Positions 22,670 to 35,389 of a DNA stretch of 64,000 nucleotides are shown one piece after another. Source of the stretch: Dissophora ornata (lineage: Eukaryota > Mortierellomycota > Mortierellomycetes > Mortierellales > Mortierellaceae); contig MU616589.1 in the NCBI GenBank assembly GCA_025201705.1, forward strand, positions 13,706 to 77,705. Direction: 5' to 3'. A model generated the notes under the pieces. It saw only the letters and a list, made by a program, of their open reading frames with translations. It was not told the origin of the DNA and did not search any database. Each line of letters starts with the position of its first letter. Within the stretch, counting starts at the first letter, position 1. Made by a program: the position numbers and the translations under genes.

Positions 22670-25600
22670 TTAATGGCTCAAGATTTCCACCAACTTCTCA
22701 AGAGCTGTAGCCATTCTAGCTACGTTCGTGTCCAAGGACTCGAGGCGCTTCTCCAGCGTCGCCACGCTGCTTGAAAAAACAGCAGTGTCCAATGAGCTCG
22801 TCGCCTTCGAAACCTCTGAGATCGCAGCGGTGACAGAGGACGACGCCGCAGTGGCAATGGAAATGACAGGCTCGGCCGCTTGGACAGAGATTACGACTTT
22901 CTCATCATCCACATCGTCATCCACGACCACATCCAAAGGATCCTCGGGCTCGAGTTCTGGGAAGACAGCCTTTTCTTCAGCGTACTGAATGGGCCTCTCC
23001 TCGAGGTCTCCGTCGCCGTACATTGGGCATGCTGCATATCCTAATGCGGCTGTCGTCTTCTTGTCTCGCGACGATCCTTCAGTCACAAGCACCTTGAACC
23101 CGTAGACCCGACGGCAGCTCAAATCAACCAAGGCCCAGGCATCCCATTTGTGACTACCGTTATCGCGTCCGCAGCTTAGATCGACCTCGGTCACGCCCGT
23201 CTGCTCAGCCTTGTACACAACCTTGTTCAAGTCTTCGACCGAAAGTCTTGTGCCGTTAACGTTGACAACGCAAGTGGAGTCCGCATCGTCCTCTGTGACA
23301 CGAACGACACTTCTTGTCGAATCGAGAACATCGTCGACATGCAAGAACAGAATGTCCTTATCGTTCTTGGCAGCAATGCGACCCGAAGGATTATGGATAT
23401 ACTCCTGGACAAAGACACATTCTTCGCCTTCGATATCTTTGAACGTCAAACGAATGCGCATGGGGTGATGGAGTGCAACCATGGCCCAGTACCAACAGTT
23501 CTGCATAAGAGCGGCCTGGGCAGCGTTCCGACGAACGATAACTTCAAAAGGAATATCCAGAGACTGTGTTGGCGCGATCGAGGCTGGGAATTTTATATCA
23601 CCCAAATCCTGCGATTCGGCGGCTTTATACTCCTTGTCACCTACCAATCGATACTCCGCCTTGCAGGACGCCAATGTCACATACGTCTGGCTGTTTGGAG
23701 GTGCCTTGTTGAAGATACGAAGGGTACCCTGGAACTTGTCGGCGTTGTTGCGTACGAATTTGCCCTGAGTATTGGCCTGCATGTTGCCTTGAGGAATCAC
23801 TACCAGAGGCAGTCTGGTCCTAGCCTTGAACTCGCGCCGTTCACGCAAAGGAGTGGATCTCAGGATGTGGCCGACATGGCGATTCTCGGGAAATATGTAA
23901 GGTTCAGATGACTTGTAGATCTTGAACCTGGACTGTGAGAGCGTTTGGACCTCGCCTGTTAAAGATACAGTGTCGATGTCGATGGGAACGACCTTTACTG
24001 TGGCAACGTCGCTTGTAGCAACCTTGGAAGACAACTTCACACCATTGATTACACCGGCGTCGTTCAGAGTCCATTCTGCCATGGCATAGGCGCCCTCTTC
24101 GGGTGTCTTGAAGATCAAAGTCTTGCCCTTAACTTGTAGATTAGCGTTCGCCGTCTTGAGGTTTTCAGCATCAAACACTTGGAAATAGTAGGAGCTGTCA
24201 AAGTTGATGCGGCCAATATGGATAACCATCATGGGCTTGGTGATCCTTTCATGCCGAGTACGCCATCGCACCAATTTGCTGATGCTCGCCTTCTGGGACT
24301 GGTTAGTCAACATATCATTCTCGGAGACCACAGCCCACTCGTCAACAGTATCGCAGTACCCGAGAATGGCGTACGCATAGTCGTAAAAGGTGGTGTAAGG
24401 GTATTCGCAATGATGGACCGAACGATGGTTGGAGAACGTGCAGGGCGCTTTTTTGCCACAACAAGAGTATGTGCCGCTGACCTCCGAACTCTTGTGGAAT
24501 GAGCAGGCCTCGGGTCCGTTGGCAGATTCACGATACTCTTTGTCACACTGAACACAGGTGATACGCTGTTCGGCCTCTCGTTCGCGGACCTCTGTAGCCA
24601 AGGCTTTGATGGTTTCTGCAACTGTGTTGCTGGAGTTTTCCTTCAGCAATGTCTCGATACGAGACTGATTCTCGTCCAGGATATCCTCCATGCTTGATTG
24701 CATCTGATCCATGACCTGGTCGCTCATCGTCAACTGCAACTTTTTCGCAAACTCTTCCACTAGTTCTGGGCTGCTCTACACACGCCAGATTAGTCGAAAC
24801 AAAAGTGACATTAGAGTCATGAAGGCATTCTGCTTGTTTAAAATATAAAAGATAACCGGATCTTACATTGATTGCAGATTGTCCACCGTGCGCAGAAACA
24901 AAGATTCTGGCTTCCTCGTCCTGTGGATCCATAGGCACCGCTCTTGAGAGAACAGAGATGTCGCCAGTCTGCTGGATCTGCAAGCTAAGCATCAAATCCT
25001 GCGAGCATGTCGTGATCTTTTGGGCCATTTGAACAAAATTTTGACTGTTCGACATGTTGAGGCGTCTGGCAATGGCGCCTTGCTTGCGGTAGGCCTGGAT
25101 CAGTGAGGCGGCCTGTTTCAAAGTGTCGTTCATCTTTTCGATCACTACCTTGAGAGGATCGATGGCGTTGACCTTCTCCAGAACCGTGATGTTGCTGACC
25201 ATAAAGTTGATGCGCTCTAACAGATCCTTGCACTTTGCGTCTGCATCCCTAGCTTTTTGCTCGATATCGATGATGATCTACGGAGGACAAGTAGCAGGCG
25301 CCAGTCATCCGGGCGTTAATTTCAGCTTATGGTCATACGCACAGCTGGTGCCTGAATGGAAACAAAATGAGGCTGTACCTTTATGATGACAAAGGCAGGG
25401 GCGATGAATGGAACAGTCTTGCCAATATCCACTAGCTTGTCTGCTAGCTGGATGAGGTGATTCAGGGCAGGGTTCTTTTCAATATTCGCGATAACGTCCT
25501 GAGCTTGAGTAACTTCCATAACCTTGCTCGCCACGGCCTTTCCCTGGGTCAGAAAGGTAGAGCTTGTTGACGCTGCCGCCGTGGCAGCGATGGCCACATC

Positions 25601-26266
25601 GACACCCTTCTTGAGCGATTTCTCGTAAATAGATTCGTTCTCATCACCTTCCCGCAGGTCTTCAACCCTCTGTCGAATTTCCTGGATGCCTGAGCGGAAC
25701 GATTTGTCGATTTTTTTGATGTCTTCTTTATCAATGATACTGGTCCCTTCATCGACCGTGTTGATGTAGCTACTGCTGTCTTCCTGGGCCGGGATCGGCG
25801 GAAGCTTGCGGTTTGGTGGCTGTGTCGGGCTTGTGACAGAAGCGGTGGTGGTCATGCCGATGCTATTGTTGCTCTCGACACTTCCCCCGCTACTGGTACG
25901 AATAGGGTGCATGTTTTGAGCATGAACCATAGCGTGGAAGGCAGGACCCGTTGGCAATGGCTGGTGCTGCAGCTGGTGCATGTTTTGAAATTGGTTAGGC
26001 TGGTGCACGAAAGGTGGAGCGCCAGGCATGGGTCGGTTATTGAAACCAGGGAACTGTGGTAGCTGCTGATGCGGCTGTTGTCCTGGGAACCTGACGGGGG
26101 GGACAGGGTACCTGCCAGGGGGAGCCGGGTAATTGTTATTACCAAAAGGCGGGACCTGGCCAGGAACGGGATGGCCAGGAATAAGTGGCGGCCGGAACTG
26201 CTGGTTGTATTGGTAAGGCCGGTTCTGGCTCTGATTGAACCGTGGGTCATTATTGTTATTCGACAT
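22670..26266 (-). CDS. Large protein with MLKL N-terminal-like four-helix bundle and novel Cys/His C-terminal region
   Basis: Three exons, complement(join(22670..24775, 24867..25277, 25379..26266)), encode about 1,134 residues. Residues 1-150 are Asn/Pro/Gln-rich and disordered. About residues 190-425 are helical and resemble the MLKL N-terminal (4HB) domain of fungi and plants: GKTVPFIAPAFVIIKIIIDI, a CKDLLERINFM segment, AYRKQGAIARRL and DLMLSLQIQQTGDISVL. About residues 505-560 form a compact Cys/His cluster (C-x2-C, ...C-x2-H, CC, C-x5-H-x4-HHC), a likely zinc site. A long, possibly beta-rich region follows, then a C-terminal coiled-coil-like tail. 4HB domains of this kind in MLKL disrupt membranes or oligomerise; whether this one does is unknown. 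The start at 26266 is preferred over an upstream in-frame Met at 26296, which would add a hydrophobic stub. Confidence 0.75.
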
Positions 26267-27549
26267 CAGCAGGCAGATGCAGATTAGGAATTGCACTGTT
26301 CAGGAAAGGATGGTGTTACTGAAGATGATGAAGGGCTGGCTCGGACATCATTCCTGTTTATATGTTGCAGACTTGAGCCCTACCCTGTTCTCCTTTTACT
26401 CCTCTCAGGAACAGGAACGCACCGTCGCCTTTTAATTTCAAGCCCTTTGGACGGAACGTGCATTACTTTCGGCGGAAATGAGAGCAATTTCGCGACTCGC
26501 TCCAAAGGACAAAGAGTTTGGAGTTCTAACGTCGAGAAGGGCTCTGAAGGCAGTTGTCAGCCACACTTTGGGCCCAGACCGCGACAGACGACCTCTTTTG
26601 GGTCGTTGGGAGCGATCGGTGCATACTACAACCACATGCAATTACATGGCTCCATAACACACACCAATGGCAAAGTCGAGAGTTGTAGGATTGATCTTCG
26701 ATACGCACATGGTGCAATGCCCAAAACAAAAAACCACGCTACACCGCAATCAATTTTCGGGCCGGCTTCCAGTTGGTCTCACAGCTCCAGGGCGGGTGAA
26801 GATATGAGGGGCTGTACAGCCGCAGACAAGGGATTGGTTTCCATTGAGATGTCTGGTTGAAGTCCGCCAGGAAGAGAGGCGCAAGCGAACGAAATAAATT
26901 AGGGTAATAAGGTTCAGAAGGTGTGTTTCATCCGGACGCGCAGCGTATTTTCACGATCATTGCTATGTAGGACAGCAATCATGGTCCCCGACGGGAGCGG
27001 GGTAAAAAGATGGAGAGATTCTGTACAGGGTATTCTATGATCACAGTAGTTGCAATGACGCCATTGTCCAGACTGTCATGGTAGGGCAGTTACTGAAATA
27101 AAGTGTACTGTTTGGAGCACTGGGTGACATTCTTTTGTCGAATGAACTGCAATGATGAATAGTAGTTACCCCTACTGCTCCTGACTGTCCTCTCCTTGTT
27201 TCCCGAGTTTTTTTCTTTGATCCTGCAACCAGTTTGTCATCTGCTCAACAAAAGTTTTCTAGAACTTACTGCTTATTCTTTTGCCAGCGACGCGAGTCGA
27301 CTATTCTAGACCATGATGAAGCGAACATTCATTGTAGACAGATCGCTGACACCGCCATGATATACTTATTCTTTTCCGCTTCTTTCGATCTGATTTCATT
27401 CATTTTGTTTTCTAGCGCCTCCTTCTTGCATCAAGCATCCATCAATAGGCCCTTCTCGACACTCCATTCCCTTATACCTCTCGATTTATGATAGCCTCAA
27501 CAGCGTGAGCAGGAAATATCTACATCCAATCCTTGCAATCATAGCAAAC
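26267..27549. other. Intergenic region, divergent promoters
   Basis: The region lies between two divergently transcribed genes (4HB protein, minus; permease, plus). Open frames up to 189 codons occur on the plus strand at 26291-26860, but they show no domain and look like chance. Confidence 0.5.
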
Positions 27550-30500
27550 ATGGCGGGCTCTACTCCATCAATACATAAATTTGATGCAACACATCAGAAA
27601 CTAGACATTCCTTTGCGTCCTCTTCCATCAGCTATGATGGTCAATCCAACAACTGCAAGTGACAGGAACACTTTATATTCCGGGCGGCCCTCAATGTCAA
27701 CACGAATCGTCCGACCAGCGCCTTCACTGATAACGCTGGACGACCACAACTTGATTTCACTCGGATATAAGCCTGTAATGGTTGCAACACTATTTTTAGT
27801 AAATGAAACTGCCATGACCAATGTCGTTAACCTGCGTTCTTTTATGACCCAAACAGGTGATGTCAAGGAGTCTTCCATCAACCGGTCTGGCAGGGATTGC
27901 TCTCACCGCATCTAATGCGCTTTGTGGAGTCGTTGCACTGTACGGCTTACCACTCATGAACGGAGGGCCTAGCTGGGCAACTTGGAGCTACCTCATTGTT
28001 GGAACCATGTCCTGCATGGTCAGCTTGTGCCTAGCAGACCTGGCAGCAGCATATCCCACGGCCGCGGGAGTTCATCATTGGGTCTACCAGCTAGCTGCTT
28101 CTCGACAAAAGCCATTCTTAACATGGATGACGGGATGGTTGACAATGATAGGAGCAGTAAGATTTGTGCCAGAGAAAACTCAGTATATGACATTTTTACT
28201 GTTTTGGGCTAATGAAGGATCAATGCTGCACCCATTTTGTCGCTATATAGGTCGCATCGGCATCGTCGGTCGCCTTTTATTTTTCGTCAATACTAGGGCA
28301 GGCGCTTTATTTGCTTCACAAGATCGCATTCACACCAGGAATCCTTGTGATGTTTCATTTGGGCGCTGTACTTTTTTGGCAGCTCTTCAACTTGCTTCCT
28401 GTTCGAGGACTTAGCTACATTTCGACATTTTCTGGTAAAGGAACAGTGTATTCTTGCTCGAATTGATTTTACCATTTGCTCATCTTCCCAACAAACCTTG
28501 CAACTACCTAGGAATCTACATTGTGGGAGTGACAGCAACGGTCGCAATAATACTTTTGACATTTCCACCGCCTGTCGATGCTTCCATGATCCACATCCCT
28601 TTTTCTGTCCTTTTAAACTACTCCGGAAACCCGAGCACTCTCTACGCCTCGCTCAGTAGCACTCTGATGGCGTCCTTTGTCTTTTGTCCCCAGGATTCTA
28701 TTATTCGCATGGTAATTAACTAGCTCTTGCGACTGCTTGCGGTGCTTTAGCCTTATGCATGATTTCGCGGCTAATATTTGTTTTATTCGACAGTCTGAGG
28801 AGGTTCGACGTCCAGAACGTGTCATACCCAAGCTGGTGATAGCGTCTAGCGTGATCAGTCTGGCCCTTGGGTTCCCAGTAGTAATCGGGCTCAATTATGG
28901 AGTCATTCAACCCATGGAAGGATTGCTTGATGACGCCGCTCCTGCTGTCAGAGTAATCTTGGTGAGTTTGGCGGTTTCAACAATCGGAAAAACACGATTC
29001 AACCTTAAAACTCTGATCTTGCTGACGTTTTTCTTCGTTTGAAAGGTTGCCTTGGATCGACCACTCGGGGTGGTCTTTGTGTCATTGATCCTCGTCGGCA
29101 TCTTCTTCACTGGTTTTACACGTCTATCTTTGGCTACGCGTGTTGCATACGCTTTCTCACGGGATGATGGACTCCCCAAGTCGTCTTATTGGAACTACCT
29201 TCATGCACGTCATAAGACTCCTCAACGAGTTTCTTGGTTGGTAGCTGCGGCTTGCATGTCGGGGATCCTTCCGTTTTATTGGGGAGATAACAACGCATTC
29301 CATTGGATTGCTGCTCTATCGTGCGTCGCGACGAATATGAGTTTTGGTAGGAGAGCTTCAATTTTGTTCTTGGCAGTTACAAGAAGATCCTGCGAGTAAC
29401 ACCCTCACATGCATCTTATGCATCTCACCGCTAGTGATTCCATTCTGGATGATGCTCACTCGGGAAGGGGGATTGAACCATGTCTCTGGTCCCTTCACTC
29501 TCGGGGCTCTCTCTAGGCTCCTTTATACCATCTCAATTATCTGGCTCCTTTGTCTATCTGCAGTTCTGATGCTTCCAACTACATTTCCATTGACACGCGG
29601 AAACTTTAACTACGCACCAGCCGCAATCTTTGGGGCTATGACAATTGCGACACTTTCATGGCTCAAGGCTAGGTACCGTTTCACTGGAGCTGCCAAGAAG
29701 GGTAGCCGAGCAGTCCACCGCATATACACACCATCAAACCGTCGGTCTAGTAGGACTCTTTCCACTATCCATAACGTCCAAGATCATCAACATCACTCTT
29801 ATCGCCGAAACCGCGTCTCAACATCGTCTCAGTCACCCGAATCAGAACAGCAAGGTTTTCAGGATCTACGGACCCCATCTTCGACGCATCCCCATACAGG
29901 GTCCTCGAATCTCGGAGCGTCTGTGACCACAGAATTGGGGTACATGCAAAGCCAAGTCGTTGATGGATCGTTACAACTCCATATGATCGATGAGCCATGG
30001 CATCTGGGCGATCATCGCAGCTTATCGCCTACACACGGAACGACCTTGGATTCAAGGAGACGCAGTCATGGAGGCCATAGCCGCAACGGTGGGCAGGGCT
30101 ATTGCCATTACAACTACGCCAGTAGGCAGCAATCACAACGGACGATGGGCTCCGTCATCACTTCTACAACCTTGAACTCGTACCAGAGTCAGCCTCTGTC
30201 CGTTTCTGAAATTCCATTGTGTGGCTCACCTGAAATGGCGCCTAGAGAGATACGCACTGTAAAACCATTACTAAGCATTTTGCCTTCACAATGGATTTCT
30301 CAGAAACCGTGTTTGGAAGATGCCATGGGCCATCCTGGCAAGAAAAGCGTGGCTCCATTTCAGTCACCGGACGTGCAGGATACGACTCTGGTGATTGCAG
30401 AGAGCACAATTGTGCCTGAGATTTTGATTGCCCCTCCTACAACGATCAGCTCACGCGAAAGTCAAATTGAATCGCTCAGGTCTACATCTACCACATCTAC

Positions 30501-30855
30501 CTTTGAGATTCATATCGTGTCTGACCAAAAAAGAGAACATGAAGATCTTCGGGAGGATCGATATCGCACACCAAAAATATCCCCTCCAATCACACGACCG
30601 CCAAATGCAACCGAGAGTATATTTCCAGAGCTGGCCCATACCACAACAACCAGCAGTGGCAGTATTGGATGCGTTGCGGAGAGCAAGACAGAGCCCATTG
30701 ATGGGGATTATTTCAACATCCCAAGATTCTGGACATCGAAGCCTTCGTCGCCGTCACCAAGAACATCCATCAATGACCTGGAACGCGTGGTCCAGAGCAT
30801 CAGGATCTCCAGTCTAACAGGACTTCCCCTGGAACGAGCAATGCCAACGATCTAA
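27550..30855 (+). CDS. Amino-acid/polyamine permease of the APC superfamily with long cytoplasmic tail
   Basis: Seven exons, join(27550..27774, 27857..28156, 28251..28434, 28512..28711, 28794..28961, 29046..29346, 29435..30855), give 932 residues as read. Family landmarks are LISLGYKPVMSRSL before TM1, GLPLMNGGPSWATWSYLI, CLADLAAAYPTAAGVHHW, MSEEVRRPERVIPK, AFSRDDGLP and GPFTLGALS. This is the pattern of fungal GABA/choline/polyamine-type APC transporters, about 10-12 membrane segments. The last exon then adds some 380 residues of Ser/Thr/Pro-rich tail, unusual for the family. The stop at 30853-30855 is probably not authentic: restoring one C in the CCCC run at 30826-30829 keeps the tail open to 31184. 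The substrate cannot be read from the sequence. Confidence 0.85.
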
Positions 30856-31544
30856 GCTCGCCACATACCGAAACTGTTCGTCAAGATGGCAAGAGCGGTG
30901 TTTCATCGCAACGATCCATGATCTTCAACATGGATGTGGACGACTCATTCGAAGAAGAGTATCATCGTCAGTACCCTGTCGCCTCTGCCTTCCAATCCAC
31001 ACAGGATCTCTTCAGCCTTCCTGCTGCAATCGCCACTGTTCAAGAAGCCATATCACATCCATCACCAGCTTCATATCGATCTTCAGCTCTCTCCGACGAC
31101 ATGGCCTCAACCTCTAGTCTCGTGCGAAGTGAAACCTCCGTACTACCAACACGACCCCAGCATAAAGAAAACGACGATAAATAGCAAGCAGTTGCTCGGT
31201 GGGCAGAGGGCCAGGGCAAAATGCACGAGTGGTGGAAGCAGAAGAGGGAAGCAAAAGTCATACAAGAACTACGAAAAGCAAGTTCATCGACCGCCTCCGT
31301 GACTTCAAAGGCGTCAAAGGGTCTTTCAAATCCAGTACGAAGCAAGGTTGGCCAGGAAGTGCGACTATCAGGACCTGCATATGGACAGACATTTAAGCCC
31401 TTGAAGGTGCTACTCGAAGGGGATGCGTCCGTTGATATTTTTAGCGAAGGCCATGGATTTGAGGACCTGAAGAACGATGGGGTATTGCTGGAAAGAGTAG
31501 AAGCTTTGGATGCAGGGGTTGGGAGGCCACGAAAGTTCATATAA
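30856..31544 (+). other. Continuation of the permease C-terminal tail in a shifted frame, with an in-frame TAG
   Basis: Directly after the nominal permease stop, another frame stays open and reads like natural tail sequence (NANDLSSPHTETV..., DVDDSFEEEYHRQYPVASAF...). It reaches TAG at 31182-31184. The same frame then continues as QAVARWAEGQGKMHEWWKQK and on to a TAA at 31542-31544. Possible explanations are a one-base assembly error plus either a short 45-bp intron (31140-31184, GT...AG), a true stop at 31184, or stop-codon readthrough. Confidence 0.5.
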
Positions 31545-31767
31545 ATCCATGTACAGCATCCGATGCTGTCTGTGTTCGCGAGCAGATAGAGGCCATTGTG
31601 TGCTGTTGAAATATGCAAGTGTGTGTTTATTGTGCTTTCAAGAAATATAAAATTACATGGGGGTGGGCGTATAAGTGAATTAGCATTCAACTTACTCGCC
31701 ATGTCGTGAGAGGTAAGAAAGAGATATGACCAAAATCTGGAAGGATGAGTGTCGCTATGATGGTGGC

Positions 31768-32916
31768 CTAGAACTTTGGACGACGTTTGCGAGCAGTGAA
31801 CTTAGAGTCATTGGCAGTCTTGTCTCCCTTGGCACGCAGTTGGTCCTTCTTTTTCAGAACCCAATTTTTATCCTTAAGAGCCTTGCGCTTGCCGGACCGG
31901 GCACGAGAGTCGTTTCTCCTGTAGAAGTAACATTGATAGCGGTCAGAAGAGAACGTATGTTAGTGATATTCGGTTATTCCCAATAGTTTGCCATGTCGCT
32001 GCATAAGAGCAACACGAATTTACTTTTTGGAGGTATATTGAACACCAGACTCTTCAGGCTCGCCATCTTCGTCCTCTCCGAGAGCCGCAGGAAGTTGCTG
32101 CTTGACACCATTAATCTCCTGTCCCGCAAACAAGCAGAGATAAAACTTTTTTGCCTTCTTCGAGTTGGGGTAGTCGACAACCAGACCTCCCTCGAAACCA
32201 CAGCGGACAGCGCATCCCATGATCAATTGGACCTGGTCATCGTTCTCTGGGTAGAACTGGAAAATGGCACGGGCGCCCCGTCTCAAGGAAGAATACAATG
32301 TCGAGAAGAAGCGAGTCAGGCGAGCCTTTGGGTGGTGAGAGCTCTTATCAGCATTGCAGAGCCACTGCAGCACAGAGATGGAGATGCAGCCGTCGAAGGT
32401 TCCGGGACGGAAAGCCATTCCCTGTCCTGCATCCTGAAGAAAAAGATCACCGGTGGCTTCCTGTTCAAGAGCGACCTCCAACATAGCGGGCGCAATATCA
32501 AACCCAACCCAGACGTGCCCTTCCTCGTCCAGGACCTCTCCACTGAGTCCCGATCCGCAGCCGACGTCAAGAATGTATCCAGAGTATCCCTCGGGCAGAT
32601 TCAGCAACTCGACAGCACGACCAGCCATTTCTGCTTGAATAGCTGCAATGCGAGAGCTATTGTCGACAAGTAGAGAGGAAAGTTGAGTACACTGGGCGCC
32701 GGATTTTCTAGATCCCTTATGATATTGCCCTGTGAGCTTCCATTGGTGGCACATACTTTCCGGTATACTTTGCCGCCTCCTCGCCTCCATAGACCTATGT
32801 CAGGTCAAGCGAGAGTGTGTTAGTGACAAACCAACATTTGAAACGTACTTGCACCACAACCGAGCAATGAGCACGCTTACGATTTCTGGTGGCGCCTGGT
32901 GTTCTGGTCGTGACAT
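31768..32916 (-). CDS. BUD23: 18S rRNA (guanine-N7)-methyltransferase Bud23
   Basis: Four exons, complement(join(31768..31918, 32024..32656, 32757..32794, 32881..32916)), give 285 residues, the usual size. The family N-terminus [12 protein letters not shown], then [15 protein letters not shown], is assembled across two tiny exons (36 and 38 bp). The SAM-binding motif I is [11 protein letters not shown], and [13 protein letters not shown] follows. The C-terminus is the Lys/Arg-rich WBS_methylT extension ending in ARKRRPKF. With Trm112 as partner, Bud23 methylates a guanine in 18S rRNA (G1575 in yeast) during small-subunit maturation in the nucleus. All phases agree, and no defect is visible. 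Confidence 0.95.
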
Positions 32917-33404
32917 TGTTAATGTTGGGTGTGATGAGAATCGGAGCTGATCAACCTTCTTCAACAGTGAAACGTGCGGTTGCTGAAAGAAAAAAAAAAA
33001 GTGCCTTGGCACTGAAAACACTGTGGCTTGTCAGTCCAAAAACAGTCCATGGTGCCACCAAAAAATGTTTCAATCCAGACAACGACTATACTCGTGAGGC
33101 CTGTCTTGATTGCATTTTTTTCTCATCGATCTACGCCGTTTTGAAATCATCCCATCCATTCTGGACCTCATTTCTCAATTCTCTGCTGTCGTCACCCCAG
33201 CTTTGCCAGGTGAGTCGTGCTCAGCCTGACGACTTTTCTCTTCATCGTCATCGTGAATTCCATCAATCCATCTTCTCGCTAATAAATCGCCCTTCCACCT
33301 GTTTTTGCCACCGCGGTGTTGTTCAGCGACCTTATTTCTGTCAAACTTCGCGCAAAGACACGTTCTGGCGTTTGTTCCTGAGATCCTCATTCCCAGTCAT
33401 TAAA
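32917..33404. other. Intergenic region upstream of BUD23
   Basis: This stretch separates the BUD23 start (minus) from the first codons of the transposase relic (plus). It has a poly-A run at 32988-33000 and pyrimidine-rich patches. No gene is supported. Confidence 0.5.
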
Positions 33405-35288
33405 ATGGAGCGACGAGGTTAGTGAATCTTGAATTATTTTTTTTCAATTTTTTTTTCTAATCCATCTTTCTCTTGTTCAGCAAGGAAGAGACAACAGAGG
33501 GAAGAGCAGGAGGAAAAAGCAGATCAACAAGCTGTTCATAATGACCGACTCAACTGCTGTGGGAGGCACTCGAGGAAGAAGAGGATAATGATGACTTGAT
33601 GCTGGCACAGGCATTGTCTCTGTCTACTACTGAACTTCCTTCAAGGACGCAGATCAATCCTTTGTTGTCCATGACGGAACACTAATCCGCTGCGTGGGAT
33701 AAGGCCAACAAACTACAACGCCGACTCAAGGATCAAAATCGTCAAATGAAGGAGATGGAGCAGAAACTGGATTTTGGGGCGAATGTACAACTTGGCACGG
33801 CCATCCGAATAGACAGATATAAGCGGCGAAGGGGCAAGAAGCTGACAGAGGATGAGAGACGCGCTGTTCTCCATTGCTTTGAGGTGTGCACCGAGGAAAA
33901 GAACAGAGGAAAGAGAGTTGCAACCGTGGACCCATTCCTACTAACTGCCGTGTACTTCGGGGTCTCGCAGAACACAGTTAGAGATGCTGTCTTTGGCCGG
34001 AACTTGGAAGACCGTCGAGGTATGCATGCCCGTTATAGCTCTGTACGTCTAATGGCATCAGATCTTCGCCAAAAGGCAGCAGAACTAAATCTTGCTGGAT
34101 GTGTTGTTACTCTCAACCGTCTTCGTAAGTTCATACGAGAGTCATGGCCCAGCAGCTACAAGATTCCAAGCAAGGAGACCATCCGAGATGGGATTCCAGT
34201 ACAAGGACTCAGGAAAGACCAAGAACTTTGTGGATACCCCTAAAATCTAGCGACTCAGGCGTTAGTACTTACAGCAGCGACACTCGGACCGATTCGAGGA
34301 TGCGTTGTTCGTTTGGCTTGATGAGTCCTATTGCAATCACTAGCATGTCAATAAAAAGGTTGTTGCCGTCTTGACATTCATTTGGATATCCACTGATGGA
34401 CTATTACATTTTAGACATGGTTCGCCCCTGGAATGACGGTGCTTCGAAAGAACGGTGGCAAAGGGAGGCGATGTGTTATTGTACATGCTGGTAGCGAAAA
34501 GGGATGGATAGGAGAACCGCGTATCTGGGAGGCTATTAGCAGCAGCCTTTCTGACTACTACGAGAATATGAATGCCAAGATTTTTGAGGATTACACCGAG
34601 AAATTGTGCCGCCATTGCATGGATGCTGGTTACAAAGAGGTTGTTTTCTGCATGGACAATGCCAAGTATCATCGATGCGAGTTTATTGGATCAGCTGATG
34701 AAGAAACTCGCAAGACTCTCTCAACACTCAACAAATCTGAACTCATTCAACGGCTGCTTGGACTAAACAAGGATCTTAACGAGGATGATCTGAAGAAATG
34801 CAAGAAGGCTGACTTGTACGGGATGGCTAAACAGCCAGAGTACCAAGTACCCCTGGCAGTGAAGGTGTGATCGTTCAAAGGTAAACGTGATTTATTATTT
34901 TTTAACGCTTTCTAATAGATTTGGCTATCATGTACTGTGGCTTCCTCCCTATCATCCAGATCTCAACCCTATTGAGGAAGCATGGGGGCTATCAAAGAGC
35001 CATGTATCGTATGAAAATGACGGATCGGATTTCCTCAAGGTCAAAGATCTCATCATTGAGGGAATAGAAAAGGCAGGGCTATCTTGGCCTAAACTTGTCA
35101 AACGAGCCATTCATACCGAGATGAAATACATCAGAGAGGAGCGCATCCGTATCAATGAGGCTCCGGGCACTCCGTTTATCATAGAGACAGATACAGAGGA
35201 TGATGAAGAAAAAGAGGAGGAGAGTGAGGAGGAAGATTTGGGAGAACAACTGGACCTGAGTGATCTTCAAGATGGTCTATGTTTATAA
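33405..35288 (+). pseudogene. Decayed Tc1/mariner-IS630-type DDE transposase gene
   Basis: Translation in pieces gives a DDE_3-type transposase. A basic N-terminus (MERRARKRQQREEQ, split by an intron at 33419-33480) leads to a helix-turn-helix-like part (DPFLLTAVYFGVSQNTVRDAV). The catalytic segments follow: FVWLDESYCNH (first Asp), FCMDNAKYHRC (second Asp) and LPPYHPDLNPIEEAWG (Glu). Introns are visible at 34359-34414 and just before 34919. The gene is broken by in-frame stops at 33683, 34248, 34263 and 34341 and by frame changes near 33555, 34185 and 34868. All four stops can be derived from CAA or CAG by one C-to-T change. The acidic C-terminus (DTEDDEEKEEESEEEDLGEQ) is intact. No terminal inverted repeat was found by eye. 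Confidence 0.75.
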
Positions 35289-35389
35289 ACTCAGTACGGT
35301 CTTCCATCTTCGAAATTTGACCTCGCGCATGCGGACGCTGGACCATCACTCACATCTAATCTTTATTTGACACCAAGGCGAAGTTCAGG

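Noticed and set aside
23339..23911. 190-codon plus-strand frame
   Set aside because: Antisense shadow within the 701-codon last exon of the 4HB protein.
26291..26860. 189-codon plus-strand frame between two divergent genes
   Set aside because: Begins within the 5' region of the 4HB gene, shows no domain and looks like chance.
30856..31184. Alternative genetic code with TAG/TAA as Gln, suggested by in-frame TAG in several genes
   Set aside because: Intact genes such as BUD23 (TAG) and ERG9 (TAA) end normally at these codons; mutation or base error explains the cases better.
32889..33422. 177-codon plus-strand frame overlapping the BUD23 start
   Set aside because: Antisense to BUD23 exon 1 and mostly low-complexity; no domain.
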